Assembly (NCBI RefSeq): GCF_004795105.1
Contig: NZ_SSBL01000002.1
Span: 558,001-622,000 of the forward strand
Direction: 5' to 3'
Length of the DNA: 64,000 nucleotides
Source of the DNA: Streptomyces sp. A0642
GTDB taxonomy: Bacteria; Actinomycetota; Actinomycetes; Streptomycetales; Streptomycetaceae
Part shown: piece by piece, positions 7,743-18,200 of the stretch
Position numbering within the stretch: the stretch's first letter is position 1
Layout of the letters: the number at the start of each line of letters is the position of its first letter
Notes under the pieces: model-generated
What the model was told of the DNA's origin: nothing
Database searches by the model: none
Seen by the model: the letters and a program-made list of their open reading frames with translations, nothing else
Position numbers and translations under genes: made by a program

Positions 7743-8651
7743 TCAGAGCGGTACGGGGGCCGCCTCCGGAAGTTCCGGGGCTGCCGCCGGGGTCCGCCGC
7801 GCCCCGGCGAGCGAGGTCAGCGCCACCCCGCCCACCAGCAGCGCCGCCGCGCACCACCGCAGCGGGCTCACCGACTCGTCGAGCAGCAGGGCGGCGGACG
7901 ACATCCCGAAGACCGGTACGAGCAGGGTGAACGGGGCCACGGACGAGGCCTGGTACCGGCTGAGCAGGAAGCCCCATGCCCCGAAGCCGAAGACCGTGAC
8001 GACCCAGGCGACGTAGACGATGATCCCGGCGCCGCTCCAGTCGAGCCCGGCGAGCGCGTCCCGGTCGCGGTCCCAGCCCTCGAAGAGCAGGGAGAGCCCG
8101 AGCAGGGGCAGGACGGGCACGGTGGAGACCCACACCATGAAGTTGAGGGAGTCGGACGGGGCGGCCTTGCGGGTCAGGACGTTCGACACGCCCCAGCAGG
8201 CCGCCGCCGCTATCACCAGGACGAAGGCGAGCACCGGCCCGCTCGCGCCCTCGTCGACAGCCGCCACCCCGATGCCGGAGAGCGCCACGGCCATGCCCAG
8301 CAGCTTCAGCCTTCCGGGGCGTTCACCCAGCACGAGCGCGGCGAGGATCGCGGTGAAGACCGCCTGCACCTGGAGGACCAGGGAGGAGAGTCCGGCGCCC
8401 ATCCCCCGGTCCATGCCGATGAAAAGCAGACCGAACTTGGCCACCCCCAGGGCCAGCCCCACCCCCACGATCCACTTCCACGCGACCTTCGGCCGGCCGA
8501 CGAAGAACAGCGCGGGCAGCGCCGCGACCAGGAAGCGCAGGGCCGAGAAGAGCAGCGGCGGGAAGTGGTCGAGCCCGAGCTCGATGACGACGAAATTGAC
8601 GCCCCAGAGGGCGGCCACGAGGACGGCCAGGGCGATGTGGAGGGGACGCAT
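7743..8651 (-). CDS. EamA family (DMT superfamily) transporter
   Basis: A 302-residue membrane protein with ten predicted hydrophobic helices in two repeated EamA halves, the standard length for drug/metabolite exporters of the RhaT/YdcZ type. The start MRPLHIALAVLVAALWG at 8651 places the first helix at the N-terminus; a start at 8678 would add an improbable basic leader. Gene and LysR-type regulator are divergent with an inverted repeat between them, the common arrangement in which the regulator controls efflux of its ligand, often an amino acid or purine. Confidence 0.9.
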   Translation of the reverse strand: MRPLHIALAVLVAALWGVNFVVIELGLDHFPPLLFSALRFLVAALPALFFVGRPKVAWKWIVGVGLALGVAKFGLLFIGMDRGMGAGLSSLVLQVQAVFTAILAALVLGERPGRLKLLGMAVALSGIGVAAVDEGASGPVLAFVLVIAAAACWGVSNVLTRKAAPSDSLNFMVWVSTVPVLPLLGLSLLFEGWDRDRDALAGLDWSGAGIIVYVAWVVTVFGFGAWGFLLSRYQASSVAPFTLLVPVFGMSSAALLLDESVSPLRWCAAALLVGGVALTSLAGARRTPAAAPELPEAAPVPL

Positions 8652-8673
8652 GCACCGAGGATCGCGCGCACGG

Positions 8674-8706
8674 ACCATGTAGCACCAGCACGGATTTCTA
8701 CATGGT
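8674..8706. promoter_or_regulatory. Inverted-repeat operator between EamA and LysR genes
   Basis: A perfect 9-bp inverted repeat (ACCATGTAG at 8674-8682, CTACATGGT at 8698-8706) separated by 15 bp. The size and position in the 88-bp divergent gap suit a LysR-type binding region. Confidence 0.6.
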
Positions 8707-8739
8707 GGAATGCAGTGTTGCTAACGAATCAACGGGACC

Positions 8740-9660
8740 ATGGAGGCTCCGGTGCTCGATCTCGCCCGACTGCGCGCCCTGCACGCCATCTCCGTCCACG
8801 GTTCCGTCGCGCGGGCGGCGGCCGCGCTCGGCTACACCCCGTCGGCGGTCTCGCAGCAGATCACCAAGCTGGAACGGGAGACGCGGACGACCCTCCTTGA
8901 GCGTCGCGGCCGCGGTATCGCCCTGACGGAGGAGGCCGTCCATCTGGCGGCCACCGCCCAGGAGTTGCTGGCGATCGTGGAGCGTGCCGAGACCTCGCTG
9001 GAGGAGCGCCGGGGGCTGCCGACGGGGCGGCTGTCGATCGGCGCGTTCGCCTCGGCGGCGCGCGGGCTGCTGCCCGGTGTGCTGGCGGAGCTGGACCGCG
9101 AGCACCCGGCCCTGGACGTCCGGCTGACCGAGGTCGACCCGCACCTCTCGGTGGACCTGGTGGCCAAGGGTGTGATCGACCTGGCCGTCGCGCACGACTG
9201 GGACATCGCCCCGCTGCCCGCCCCGGAGGGCGTGGCGCAGGCGGTGATCGGCGACGACCGGTGCGATCTGCTCGTGCCGACGGGCCACCGGCTGGCGGGC
9301 CGGGACGGGGTGCGGCGCGAGGAGCTGGCGAGGGAGCGGTGGATCTGCCAGCCGCCGGGGACGGTCTGCCACGACTGGCTCGTACGGACGCTGCGCACGG
9401 CGGGCTACGAACCGGACATCCGCCACCAGGCCGAGGAGAACCACACCCAACTCGCCCTGCTCGCCGCCGGTCTCGGGGTCGCGATGATCCCCCGCCTGGG
9501 GCGTGGGCCGCTGCCGGACGAGGTGGTGGCGGTGCGGATCGATCCCGTACCGGTGCGGCGGCTGTACGCACTGTGGCGCACGGAGGCGGCGCGCCGCCCG
9601 GCGATCACGGCGGCGGTCTCGGCACTCCAGGCGCACGGGGCGGCGGCGGGGCTGGGGTGA
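8740..9660 (+). CDS. LysR family transcriptional regulator
   Basis: The product has 306 residues with an N-terminal winged HTH (LDLARLRALHAISVHGSVAR then YTPSAVSQQITKLE) and a LysR substrate-binding domain from about residue 95 (GRLSIGAFASAARGLL). It matches the usual 300-residue length. It is divergent from the EamA exporter and likely activates it in response to the exported compound. Confidence 0.93.
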   Translation: MEAPVLDLARLRALHAISVHGSVARAAAALGYTPSAVSQQITKLERETRTTLLERRGRGIALTEEAVHLAATAQELLAIVERAETSLEERRGLPTGRLSIGAFASAARGLLPGVLAELDREHPALDVRLTEVDPHLSVDLVAKGVIDLAVAHDWDIAPLPAPEGVAQAVIGDDRCDLLVPTGHRLAGRDGVRREELARERWICQPPGTVCHDWLVRTLRTAGYEPDIRHQAEENHTQLALLAAGLGVAMIPRLGRGPLPDEVVAVRIDPVPVRRLYALWRTEAARRPAITAAVSALQAHGAAAGLG

Positions 9661-9667
9661 CGCCCGC

Positions 9668-10789
9668 TCAGATCGCTCCTGACTCCTTGAGCCGGCCAAG
9701 CACGGCCACGCTGCGCGGGTCGATGTCCGCGGAAAGGTCCAGGAACCGCTCGGCTTCCTCGGCGGCGAACCCGCGGAGCACGCACTGCTCCGCGAGCTCC
9801 ACGGCCCAGGGAGCGAGGCCGACCCGCTCCACCCTCCCTGTGCAGAGCCAAGAGAACAGGGAGCCGGCGAGCCATGCCCCGATGCGCGTCGTCCACCGTT
9901 CGGCGAAGTCGCCGTCGGTCTCCATGCCCATGCGCGCGGCCTCTCGGCGTACTTCGGCCATGCGCTCCCGGGTGACGGTCCGAGGATGCGGCATGAGGTC
10001 CCGCAGCAGGATCCTCACGTCGACCCAGTCAGGCCTTTCCTCCGAATCCTCGCTCCCCGCGGACACCATCTCGGGCGGGGGCTCGGGCACAGCCAGCCGC
10101 CGGGGCGGAAGAAGCGCTACCAGAGCTGCGCGGACAGCGGCGGCGTTGTCCCGGTTCATCGCGATCCGCACCCCTGGGCCCTCGGTTCCCCAGGCATCGG
10201 CCAGACCGCGCACCTCCGGCGGCAGCAGGGGTGTCTCCCCCTCCTGGGGCTGTCGGCCCAGCGCCTGATTGCGCGGCCTGCGCAGCAGGATGAGCCACTC
10301 TCGGACAACCTGCCGGTCGGCGCGGTCCAGCGTGTCATCGACCACGAGTCGCAGCAGTGCCGCCTCACCGTGGGGTGCGCCCAGCCCGTACAGCAGGCGC
10401 ACACCGGCGAACGCGTACAGGTTCATCCTCACCCAGCGCTCAGCCAGCGCGGCAGCCGCCTCGGGTGCCAGCAGCCCTGCCTCCTCCCGCCGCTTGTTCA
10501 GGGCTTCCAGCAGATGCTGCGCTTCGGACATCCGGCGTTCGCGCTCCCGCTCCCGCGCGAAGAGATGTTTCTGCTCCGGAGTGAGCGGAGGATGCGGTTC
10601 TGGGACCTCCGTGCTCCGGTACTGCTCCCACAGCTCGTCCGTCCAGCCGTCCGGTTTGACGCGCAGCACATGCTCTTCGGCCTCTGTGCGCCCGTACAGC
10701 TCCCACAGCTCGTCCGTCCATTCGGCCGACGGCGCCTCGTACGCGTCGAGCGCCGCCTTCAAGGCCTCGAGGTCCGACCGCTCACCCAT
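9668..10789 (-). CDS. Unknown cytoplasmic protein with a duplicated WTDELWE repeat
   Basis: The product has 373 residues and no recognised domain. Near the N-terminus a 25-residue unit is duplicated: WTDELWELYGRTE (about residue 24) and WTDELWEQYRSTE (about residue 49). A charged, coiled-coil-prone stretch (FARERERERRMSEA) follows, then an alpha-helical body with no signal peptide or membrane segment. The ATG at 10789 overlaps the stop of the Flp-like gene upstream by eight bases, so translation is coupled and the two probably work together. GTG/ATG codons a few residues upstream are alternative starts. Confidence 0.75.
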   Translation of the reverse strand: MGERSDLEALKAALDAYEAPSAEWTDELWELYGRTEAEEHVLRVKPDGWTDELWEQYRSTEVPEPHPPLTPEQKHLFARERERERRMSEAQHLLEALNKRREEAGLLAPEAAAALAERWVRMNLYAFAGVRLLYGLGAPHGEAALLRLVVDDTLDRADRQVVREWLILLRRPRNQALGRQPQEGETPLLPPEVRGLADAWGTEGPGVRIAMNRDNAAAVRAALVALLPPRRLAVPEPPPEMVSAGSEDSEERPDWVDVRILLRDLMPHPRTVTRERMAEVRREAARMGMETDGDFAERWTTRIGAWLAGSLFSWLCTGRVERVGLAPWAVELAEQCVLRGFAAEEAERFLDLSADIDPRSVAVLGRLKESGAI

Positions 10790-10988
10790 GATTCCCCGCT
10801 TCCGCATCCGCGCCACCACCATCGCAGTCGCCGCCCCCACCGATCCGGCACACCTGGGCACCGGTCTTCCCCGTCAGCTCCTGGCCGATCCCCGTCGCCA
10901 CCAGTACCCCGACGAGCGCCACGACCACCAGGACCAGGCCCAGGTACTCCATGGCCGTCTGACCCAGATCACGCCGCCACAGAATCAT
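10782..10988 (-). CDS. Flp/TadE-type pilin-like small membrane protein
   Basis: A 68-residue protein with a short basic leader (MILWRRDLG), then QTAMEYLG, a long hydrophobic helix (about residues 17-35) and a polar Cys-containing tail. G-QTAMEY fits the prepilin-peptidase motif of Flp pilins: cleavage after Gly, Glu at +5, Tyr at +6. Short proteins of this kind with a GQTAxEYLG start are widespread in Streptomyces. No tad assembly genes are in the window, so function as a true pilin is not shown. It is followed with an 8-base overlap by the unknown repeat protein. Confidence 0.72.
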   Translation of the reverse strand: MILWRRDLGQTAMEYLGLVLVVVALVGVLVATGIGQELTGKTGAQVCRIGGGGDCDGGGADAEAGNHG

Positions 10989-11179
10989 CCGCTCGATACA
11001 GAAGGCCCTTGCCGTCTCGCTCGCCCCAAGCGCCCCCCTCCAGCCCGGACCGGCTTCGGACCCAGGACGCGCTGAAAACGGTCCGCACCCTTGACCGGAA
11101 GTTATTTTCTGGATATCCGTGATCCTTGGAAGTTTCTTTCACCACCCCTCGTCACCCGAGTACGGCCGAAGGAGCTCAC

Positions 11180-13030
11180 GTGCACGACCGCACCTCCAGA
11201 CGCACCCTCCTCACCGCCACCGCGGCCACCGCTGTCGCGGCGGCTGCGGGCATGGCGGGCGCCCCCGGCGCCGTCGCCGCCCAGAAGTCCGTACGCAGCA
11301 GCCACCCCTCCGCCGCCACCACCCAACGGCTGAAGCGGCTCATCTCCCGGATGAGCCTGGAGGAGAAGGTCGGCCAGCTGTTCGTCATGCGGGTCTACGG
11401 GCACTCCGCGACCGAGCCCGACCAGGCGGACATCGACGCCAACCTCGCCGAGATCGGGGTGCGCACCGCCGCGGAGATGATCGCCAAGTACCACGTGGGC
11501 GGCATCATCTACTTCGCGTGGGCGCACAACACGCGGGACCCGCACCAGATCGCCGATCTCTCCAACGGCATCCAGCGGGCCGGGCTCGCCGGGCCGAACT
11601 CCGTGCCGCTCCTCATCTCCACCGACCAGGAGCACGGCATCGTCTGCCGGGTCGGCGAACCCGCCACGCTGATGCCGGGTGCGATGGCTCTGGGCGCGGG
11701 GGGCTCGCGGGCCGACGCGCGCCGGGCCGGGCAGATCGCCGGCGCCGAGCTGGCCGCGATCGGCATCCGGCAGAACTACGCACCCGACGCGGACGTCAAC
11801 GTCAATCCGGCCAACCCGGTGATCGGCGTCCGCTCCTTCGGCTCCGACCCGCAGTCCGTCGCCGGGATGGTCGCGGCCCAGGTGAAGGGGTATCAGAGCG
11901 CCGGGATCGCCTCCACGGCCAAGCACTTCCCCGGCCACGGCGACACCAGCACCGACAGCCACACCGGTCTGCCGGTCATCGGCCACACCCGGGAGCAGTG
12001 GGCGGAGCTGGACGCGCCGCCGTTCAAGGCCGCCATCGCCGCGGGCATCGACTCGATCATGACGGCGCACATCGTGGTGCCCGCCCTCGACCCGGCCGAG
12101 GACCCGGCGACGCTGTCCAAGCCGATCCTCACCGGCATCCTGCGCGAGGAGCTCGGTTACGACGGGGTCGTGGTCACCGACTCGCTCGGCATGGAGGGCG
12201 TGCGGACGAAGTACGGCGACGAGCGGGTGCCGGTGCTGGCGTTGCAGGCGGGCGTCGACCAGCTGCTCAACCCGCCGAGCCTCGCGGTGTCCTGGAACGC
12301 GCTGCTGGCGGCCGTCAAGAGCGGTGAGGTCAGCGAGGCGCGCCTCGACGAATCGATCCTGCGCATCCTGCGGCTGAAGACGAAGCTGGGGCTGTTCGAC
12401 GACCCGTTCGTCAGCCACCGGGGTGTGGACCGCATCGTCGGCACGCGGGCGCACCTCGCCGCCGCCGACCGGATCGCCGAGCACACCACCACGCTGCTGG
12501 CCAACGACGGCGCGCTGCTGCCGCTGTCGCGCCGCTCGCACAGGAACCTGCTGGTGGTGGGGGCCGATCCGGCCTCCCCGTCCGGTACGACGGGGCCGCC
12601 GACGACCACGCTGGCCCAGGCGTTCAACGAGCTGGGCCACTCGGCCACGGCCCTGTCCACCGGTACGGCTCCGACCCGGGCGGGCATCGACGCGGCGGTG
12701 GCGGCCGCACAGGGCAAGGACGCGGTGATCGTGGGGACGTACAACGTCTCGGCGACCAGTGCGCAGCGGACGCTGGTGAGCGAACTGGCGGCGACCGGAG
12801 TCCCGGTCATCACGATCGCGATCCGCAACCCGTACGACATCGCCCGGCTCGCCGGGACCGGTTACGCGGCGAGCCTGGCCTCGTACTCGTGGACCGACGT
12901 CGAACTGCGGGCGGCCGCCCGGGTGATCGCGGGCCGGGCGGAGCCGGAGGGCAGGCTCCCGGTGCCGGTGCAGCGCGCGGACGACCCCGCGCAGGTGCTG
13001 TACCCGGTGGGTTACGGGCTGACGTACTAG
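11180..13030 (+). CDS. Tat-exported glycoside hydrolase family 3 protein (NagZ-type beta-N-acetylhexosaminidase)
   Basis: The product has 616 residues from the GTG at 11180, which sits behind GAAGGAG. The N-terminus carries a Tat signal (TSRRTLLT) and an Ala-rich h-region ending near AVAAQ. The GH3 TIM barrel contains the NagZ signature KHFPGHGDTSTDSH (about residue 248), with the His of the NagZ-type acid/base dyad, and the nucleophile Asp in VVTDSLGMEGV (about residue 332). A C-terminal alpha/beta sandwich follows. It likely releases N-acetylglucosamine from peptidoglycan or chitin fragments outside the cell. It converges on the S37 peptidase gene. Confidence 0.92.
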   Translation: MHDRTSRRTLLTATAATAVAAAAGMAGAPGAVAAQKSVRSSHPSAATTQRLKRLISRMSLEEKVGQLFVMRVYGHSATEPDQADIDANLAEIGVRTAAEMIAKYHVGGIIYFAWAHNTRDPHQIADLSNGIQRAGLAGPNSVPLLISTDQEHGIVCRVGEPATLMPGAMALGAGGSRADARRAGQIAGAELAAIGIRQNYAPDADVNVNPANPVIGVRSFGSDPQSVAGMVAAQVKGYQSAGIASTAKHFPGHGDTSTDSHTGLPVIGHTREQWAELDAPPFKAAIAAGIDSIMTAHIVVPALDPAEDPATLSKPILTGILREELGYDGVVVTDSLGMEGVRTKYGDERVPVLALQAGVDQLLNPPSLAVSWNALLAAVKSGEVSEARLDESILRILRLKTKLGLFDDPFVSHRGVDRIVGTRAHLAAADRIAEHTTTLLANDGALLPLSRRSHRNLLVVGADPASPSGTTGPPTTTLAQAFNELGHSATALSTGTAPTRAGIDAAVAAAQGKDAVIVGTYNVSATSAQRTLVSELAATGVPVITIAIRNPYDIARLAGTGYAASLASYSWTDVELRAAARVIAGRAEPEGRLPVPVQRADDPAQVLYPVGYGLTY

Positions 13031-13036
13031 ACGGTT

Positions 13037-13081
13037 CCCGCGCCGGCGGCGGCCCTGGCAGAGGGCGGCCGCCGGCGCGGG
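13037..13081. terminator. Bidirectional terminator between GH3 and S37 peptidase genes
   Basis: A perfect 14-bp stem (CCCGCGCCGGCGGC with its complement at 13068-13081) around a 17-nt loop lies between the two converging stop codons at 13030 and 13088. Confidence 0.75.
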
Positions 13082-13087
13082 ATTCCG

Positions 13088-14563
13088 CTACGGGCGCCTG
13101 GTGCCGAGGCGGTGCTCGGTCGTCAGGTCCTTCTTGTCGAGCCGCGCGTCGAACTTCGCGAGCGGCTTCGCCTTCGCCGGGTCCGCCTGGACGGCGGCCG
13201 GGGCGACGCCCGCCCAGCGCAGGATGGCGGCGGTGGCGGTGGCGTTCTCCGCCGGGGCGAGACCGGCCACGTTGGATCCGTGGTTGCCGCCGGGCACCGT
13301 GAAGACGTAGCTGTCACGGGCGCCCGCGCCGAGGCGGAACCGCTCGGCGCCCCACGGGTCGTTCTGCCCGTACACGTACAGCATGTGGCGGGCGTGGTGC
13401 TTCACCCAGGTGTCGACGTCGCGCATCGCCGAGGGCTGGAACGTCATCGGGATGGAGCTGGGCACGAAGTTGCGCGGCGGCTGGTAGCCGTAGCGGCTGA
13501 GCGCGCCGAGCCAGGGCTGCTTGATGTCGGGCGAGCCGAGCTGCGTGCCGGCCTGGTAGTAGTACGGCGTGTAGTTCGCCAGGCCCTGGTCCGCGTAGGC
13601 GGAGAAGCCCGAGATCGAGTCGATCGAGTCCCAGATCGCCTGGTCCGGAGCGGTCGCGGCGTCGGCCGGGATGGTGTCGCAGTCGGCGAGCAGGCTGTAC
13701 TGCCAGAACGCCCAGACGTAGTCCATGACCACGGCCTCGTAGGCCTTGTCCAGGGTGCCGACGGTGGTGAAGGTGTAGCCGTTGTCGGCGGCGTACTGCT
13801 CGTACTTCTTCTCCAGGGGCTCCCGGCGGACCAGTGCCTCGCGCTGCACGCCCTCCAGCCGGTCGCGGCACTCCTTGGTGCCGACGCCGGCGAAGAACCG
13901 GTCGTACGCCGAGTCCTCCTTGTTGACCACGTCGTTGGGCGCGACGTAGGCGACGACGCCGTCCATGTCGTTCGGGTAGAAGCGCTCGAAGTACGTGGCG
14001 GTCATGCCGCCCTTGGAACCGCCGGTGGTCAGCCAGTTCTTGGAGTAGATCTGCTTCAGCGCGGTGAAGACCCGGTGCTGGTCACTGGCGGCCTGCCAGA
14101 TGTCGAGCTTGGACCAGTCGGCGGGCGACGGGCGGGACGGGGTGAAGAACCGGTACTCCAGCGAGACCTGGTTGCCGTCGATGATGCGGGTCGGCTCCGA
14201 GCGGCTGGGGTTGGTGGAGACGTTGTAGCCGCTGGTGAAGAAGACCGTGGGGCGTGAGGTGTCCTTGTGCAGCAGGGTGATGCGCTGCTGGAAGGTGCCC
14301 TTGGACGGGTGCCGGTGGTCCACCGGCTGGGTGTAGTTGAGGACGAAGTAGCGGTATCCCGCGTACGGCTTCTCCTGGATGAGACTCATGCCCGGGATGG
14401 CCAGGATGCGGTCCTTGATGTCCGTGCTCGTCCCGCTGTCGCTGACGGCGGAACGGAACGCGGCCGGTTCTGCGGCGGTGGCCGCCCCGGCCGAAGCGCC
14501 CGTCGCACTCACCGTGCCGATGAGCACGGCGAGCGACAGGAAGCCTCTGAGCGCCTTACGCAT
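13088..14563 (-). CDS. Secreted tripeptidyl/prolyl aminopeptidase of peptidase family S37 (PS-10 type)
   Basis: A 491-residue protein with a Sec signal (MRKALRGFLSLAVLIGT, cleavage near GAATAAE). The body matches Streptomyces PS-10 peptidases: RYFVLNYTQPVDH early on, the nucleophile elbow TTGGSKGGMT (about residue 181) and a late GQNDPW and PGGNHGSN region holding the acid and His. It removes N-terminal peptides, often Pro-containing, in the medium and during mycelial turnover. The ATG at 14563 is preferred over a GTG two codons upstream because GGGAGG lies six bases before it. Confidence 0.9.
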   Translation of the reverse strand: MRKALRGFLSLAVLIGTVSATGASAGAATAAEPAAFRSAVSDSGTSTDIKDRILAIPGMSLIQEKPYAGYRYFVLNYTQPVDHRHPSKGTFQQRITLLHKDTSRPTVFFTSGYNVSTNPSRSEPTRIIDGNQVSLEYRFFTPSRPSPADWSKLDIWQAASDQHRVFTALKQIYSKNWLTTGGSKGGMTATYFERFYPNDMDGVVAYVAPNDVVNKEDSAYDRFFAGVGTKECRDRLEGVQREALVRREPLEKKYEQYAADNGYTFTTVGTLDKAYEAVVMDYVWAFWQYSLLADCDTIPADAATAPDQAIWDSIDSISGFSAYADQGLANYTPYYYQAGTQLGSPDIKQPWLGALSRYGYQPPRNFVPSSIPMTFQPSAMRDVDTWVKHHARHMLYVYGQNDPWGAERFRLGAGARDSYVFTVPGGNHGSNVAGLAPAENATATAAILRWAGVAPAAVQADPAKAKPLAKFDARLDKKDLTTEHRLGTRRP

Positions 14564-14663
14564 ACACACCCTCCCCTGGATTCACTTCAGACGTCGTGAA
14601 CCTAGCGGGGCGATACCCGTACCACCAGACCCTGTTGCCCAGGCGTGCGCTCGCGTCACCCGG

Positions 14664-15092
14664 TCAGCACAGGATCCAGCCCGTGGTCGCGGTCTTCCCG
14701 GCGATCGTGCCCGAGGCCCGCACGCAGCGGTTGAGCGCGTGGACGGTCACCGGTCCGGCCTGCCGGGTGAAGGAGCCGCTGTCGACGACGGGACGGCCGC
14801 CGCGGGGCTGGATCTGTACGGACATCCTGCGCCGCTTGCCGGGCTTGGCGGCGACGACGGTGGCACAGGCATAGGCGCGGGTGCGGTAGACGCGCAGCTC
14901 CCCGCCCGAGAACGGGACCGTCTTCGCGGGACGTCCGGCGCACACCGAGGCGGCGCCGGCGCTGCTCGCCTCCACGCCGCCGACGACGAGCCCGAGGGCG
15001 GTCGTCAGAGCCAGGGCGAGCAGGCGGAACCCGAGCCCGCGCCGTGTACGCCCACCGTCTCTTTCGGTTCCTCTGGTCACCAGCAGCCCCAT
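14664..15092 (-). CDS. Unknown small secreted protein
   Basis: The product has 142 residues with a long basic n-region and a hydrophobic core (LLALALTTALGLVVGGV) ending ASSAGAAS, a Sec signal peptide. The mature part of about 95 residues has four Cys (CAGRP, YACAT, NRCVR and the C-terminal ILC) that could form two disulfides. No family recognised. Upstream, a perfect palindrome GTACGCGTAC at 15129-15138 lies in the likely promoter region. Confidence 0.65.
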   Translation of the reverse strand: MGLLVTRGTERDGGRTRRGLGFRLLALALTTALGLVVGGVEASSAGAASVCAGRPAKTVPFSGGELRVYRTRAYACATVVAAKPGKRRRMSVQIQPRGGRPVVDSGSFTRQAGPVTVHALNRCVRASGTIAGKTATTGWILC

Positions 15093-15220
15093 CGCCTCAT
15101 CGAACGCACGTGTCCCTGTCCGACACCTGTACGCGTACACGCGTATCTGCGTACGACGCGCGGAGGCCGTCCGGAGGTTCCACCCGGCGCGGCATCCGCG
15201 CGTGAGTGCGCGAGACCGGC

Positions 15221-18200
15221 TCACACCCCCGCCGGCTCGTCCTCCCCTATGAAGGTGCGCCACAGCACGGCGTAGTGCCCGTCCCGGGCGAGGAGTTCCT
15301 CGTGGGTGCCGTCCTCGACGACGCGGCCGTGGTCCATCACCACGACCCGGTCCGCGCGGGCGGCGGTGGTGAGGCGGTGGGCGACGACGAGGGTGGTGCG
15401 CCGGCCGGCGATGCGGTCGGTCGCCTGGTTGACCAGGGCCTCGCTGGCGAGGTCCAGGGACGCGGTGGCCTCGTCGAGCAGCAGGATGTCCGGGTCGACG
15501 AGCTCCGCGCGGGCGAGCGCGATCAGCTGGCGCTGGCCGGCCGAGAGGTTGCGGCCCCGTTCGGCGACCTCGTGGAGGTAGCCGCCGTCCAGGGTGGCGA
15601 TCATGTCGTGCGCGCCGACCGCCCGGGCCGCGGCCTCCACCTCGGCGTCGGTGGCCTCCGGCCGCCCGTACGCGATGGCGTCCCGCACCGTGCCCGCGAA
15701 GAGGTACGCCTCCTGCGGCACGACTCCGAGCCGGTGCCGGTACGCGGTCATGTCCAGCTCCCGCAGGTCGGTGCCGTCCGCCGTGACCCGGCCGCCCGTC
15801 GGGTCGTAGAAGCGGGCGACGAGCTTGACGAGGGTGGACTTGCCCGCGCCGGTCTCGCCGACGAACGCGACCGTCTGCCCGGCCGGGATGCGCAGATCGA
15901 TGCCGGTGAGTGCCGCCTCCTCGTCTCCGTACGCGAAGGACACGTCCTCGAAGGCGATGTCGCCGCGCAGCGACGGCACGTCCAGCGGCTGGTCCCCGTC
16001 GGCGGTGGACGTCGGCTCCTGGAGGAGTTCCTGGATGCGGCCGAGGGAGACCGTGGCCTGCTGGTAGCCGTCGAAGACCTGGGAGAGCTGCTGCACGGGT
16101 GCGAAGAACAGGTCGATGTAGAGCAGGTAGGCGACCAGCGCGCCCGTCGTGAGCGTGCCGTTGTCGACGCGGCCCGCGCCGACGATCAGTACGGCCGCCG
16201 CGGCCACCGACGACAGCAGCTGCACGAAGGGGAAGTACACCGAGATCAGCCACTGACCGCGGACCCGGGCCTGGCGGTAGTGGTCGCTGCGCGCGGCGAA
16301 CCGGTCGGCGCCGTCGCGCTCGCGGCGGAAGGCCTGCACGATGCGGAGGCCGGAGACGGACTCCTGGAGGTCGGCGTTGACGACGCTGATGCGTTCACGG
16401 GCCAGCTCGTACGCCTTGACGCTCTTGCGGCGGAAGAAGAACGTGCCGAGGACCAGCACCGGCAGCGTCGCGAAGACGACCAGGGCCAGTTCCACGTCGA
16501 GGACCAGCAGCGCGACCATGATGCCGAAGAAGGTGACGACGGAGACGAAGGCCGTGACCAGTCCGGTCTGGAGGAACGTGGACAGGGCGTCCACGTCCGT
16601 CGTCATCCGGGTCATGATCCGGCCGGTCAGTTCGCGCTCGTAGTAGTCCAGGCCGAGGCGCTGGAGCTGGGCGAAGATCTTCAGCCGCAGGGAGTAGAGC
16701 ACCCGCTCGCCGGTGCGGCCCGTCATCCGCGTCTCGCCCGTCTGGGCCGCCCACTGCACGAGGACGACGACGAGGCCGAACGCGGAGGCCGCCCAGACGG
16801 CGCCGAGCGCCATCTGGGTGACGCCGTCGTCGATGCCGTTCCTGATCAGTACGGGCAGCAGGAGGCCCGACCCGGCGTCCACGGCCACCAGCGCCAGGCT
16901 GACCAGGAGCGGCAGTCCGAAGCCGCGCAGCAGCCGGCGGAGCCCGTAGGACTCCTCGGCGTGCACGGCGCGGGCCTCGTCGATGTCCGGGGTGTCGGTC
17001 GCCGGGGGCAGCGCCTCGACCTGGGCGAGGAGCTCGGGGGTCGCGGGGGTGCCGGCCGCGTCGGTCTCGCGCGCCTCCTCCTTGCGGACCCACAGCTCGG
17101 GCGTGATGCCGCGCTCGGCGTCGAACTCGGCGTCGAGCTCCTCCTGGAGCGCGCGGTCGTCGGCGGGGCCGGCGGCGGCCGCCCTGGCCAGGTGGCCGGG
17201 CGAGGTGCCGCCCAGCTCGTCCGGGTCGGTGAGCAGGCGCCGGTAGAGGGCTGAGCGGCGCTCCAGCTCCTCGTGGGTGCCGATGTCGGCGAGCCGGCCG
17301 TTGTCCAGGACGGCGATCCGGTCGGCGAGGCCCAGGGTGGAGCGGCGGTGGGCGATGAGCAGGGTCGTGCGGCCGGCCATGACGTGGCGCAGAGCGTCGT
17401 GGATCTCGTGCTCGACGCGGGCGTCGACGGCGGAGGTGGCGTCGTCGAGGAGGAGCAGCCGGGGGTCGGTGAGGATGGCGCGTGCGAGGGCGACGCGCTG
17501 GCGCTGGCCGCCGGAGAGGGTGAGGCCGTGCTCGCCGACCGTGGTGTCGTAGCCGTCGGGCAGTGCGGCGATGAAGCGGTCGGCCTGGGCGGAGCGGGCG
17601 GCCTGTTCGATCTGTGCGTCGGTCGCGTCGGGGAGGCCGTAGGCGATGTTGGCGCGGATGGTGTCGGAGAACAGGAAGCTGTCCTCCGGCACGAGTCCGA
17701 TGGCGGCCCGCATCGAGTCGAGGGTCAGTTCGCGCACGTCGTGGCCGCCGACGAGGACGGCGCCGTGCGTCACGTCGTAGAACCGGGGCAGCAGCAGCGA
17801 GACGGTGGACTTCCCGCTGCCGGACGCGCCGACGACGGCGACGGTCTCACCCGGTTCGATGGTGAGCGAGAAGCCGTCGAGGACGGGGCGGTCCCGGGCT
17901 CCGCTTCCAGGGTCTCCGTCGACGGCGGAGGCGGAGCGCAGCGGAGCATAGCCGAAGCGCACGTTCTCGAACTCGACGCGGGCGGGGGCGTCGGCGGGAA
18001 GCTCCTTGGCGCCGTCCTGGAGGGACGGTTCGGTGTCGATCAGTTCCAGTACGCGTTCCACACCCGCGCGGGCCTGCTGGCCGACGGTGAGGACCATGGC
18101 GAGCATCCGGACCGGGCCGACGAGCTGGGCGAGGTAGGTGGAGAACGCGACGAAGGTGCCGAGCGTGATCTCGCCGCGGGTGGCGAGCCAGCCGCCGAGG

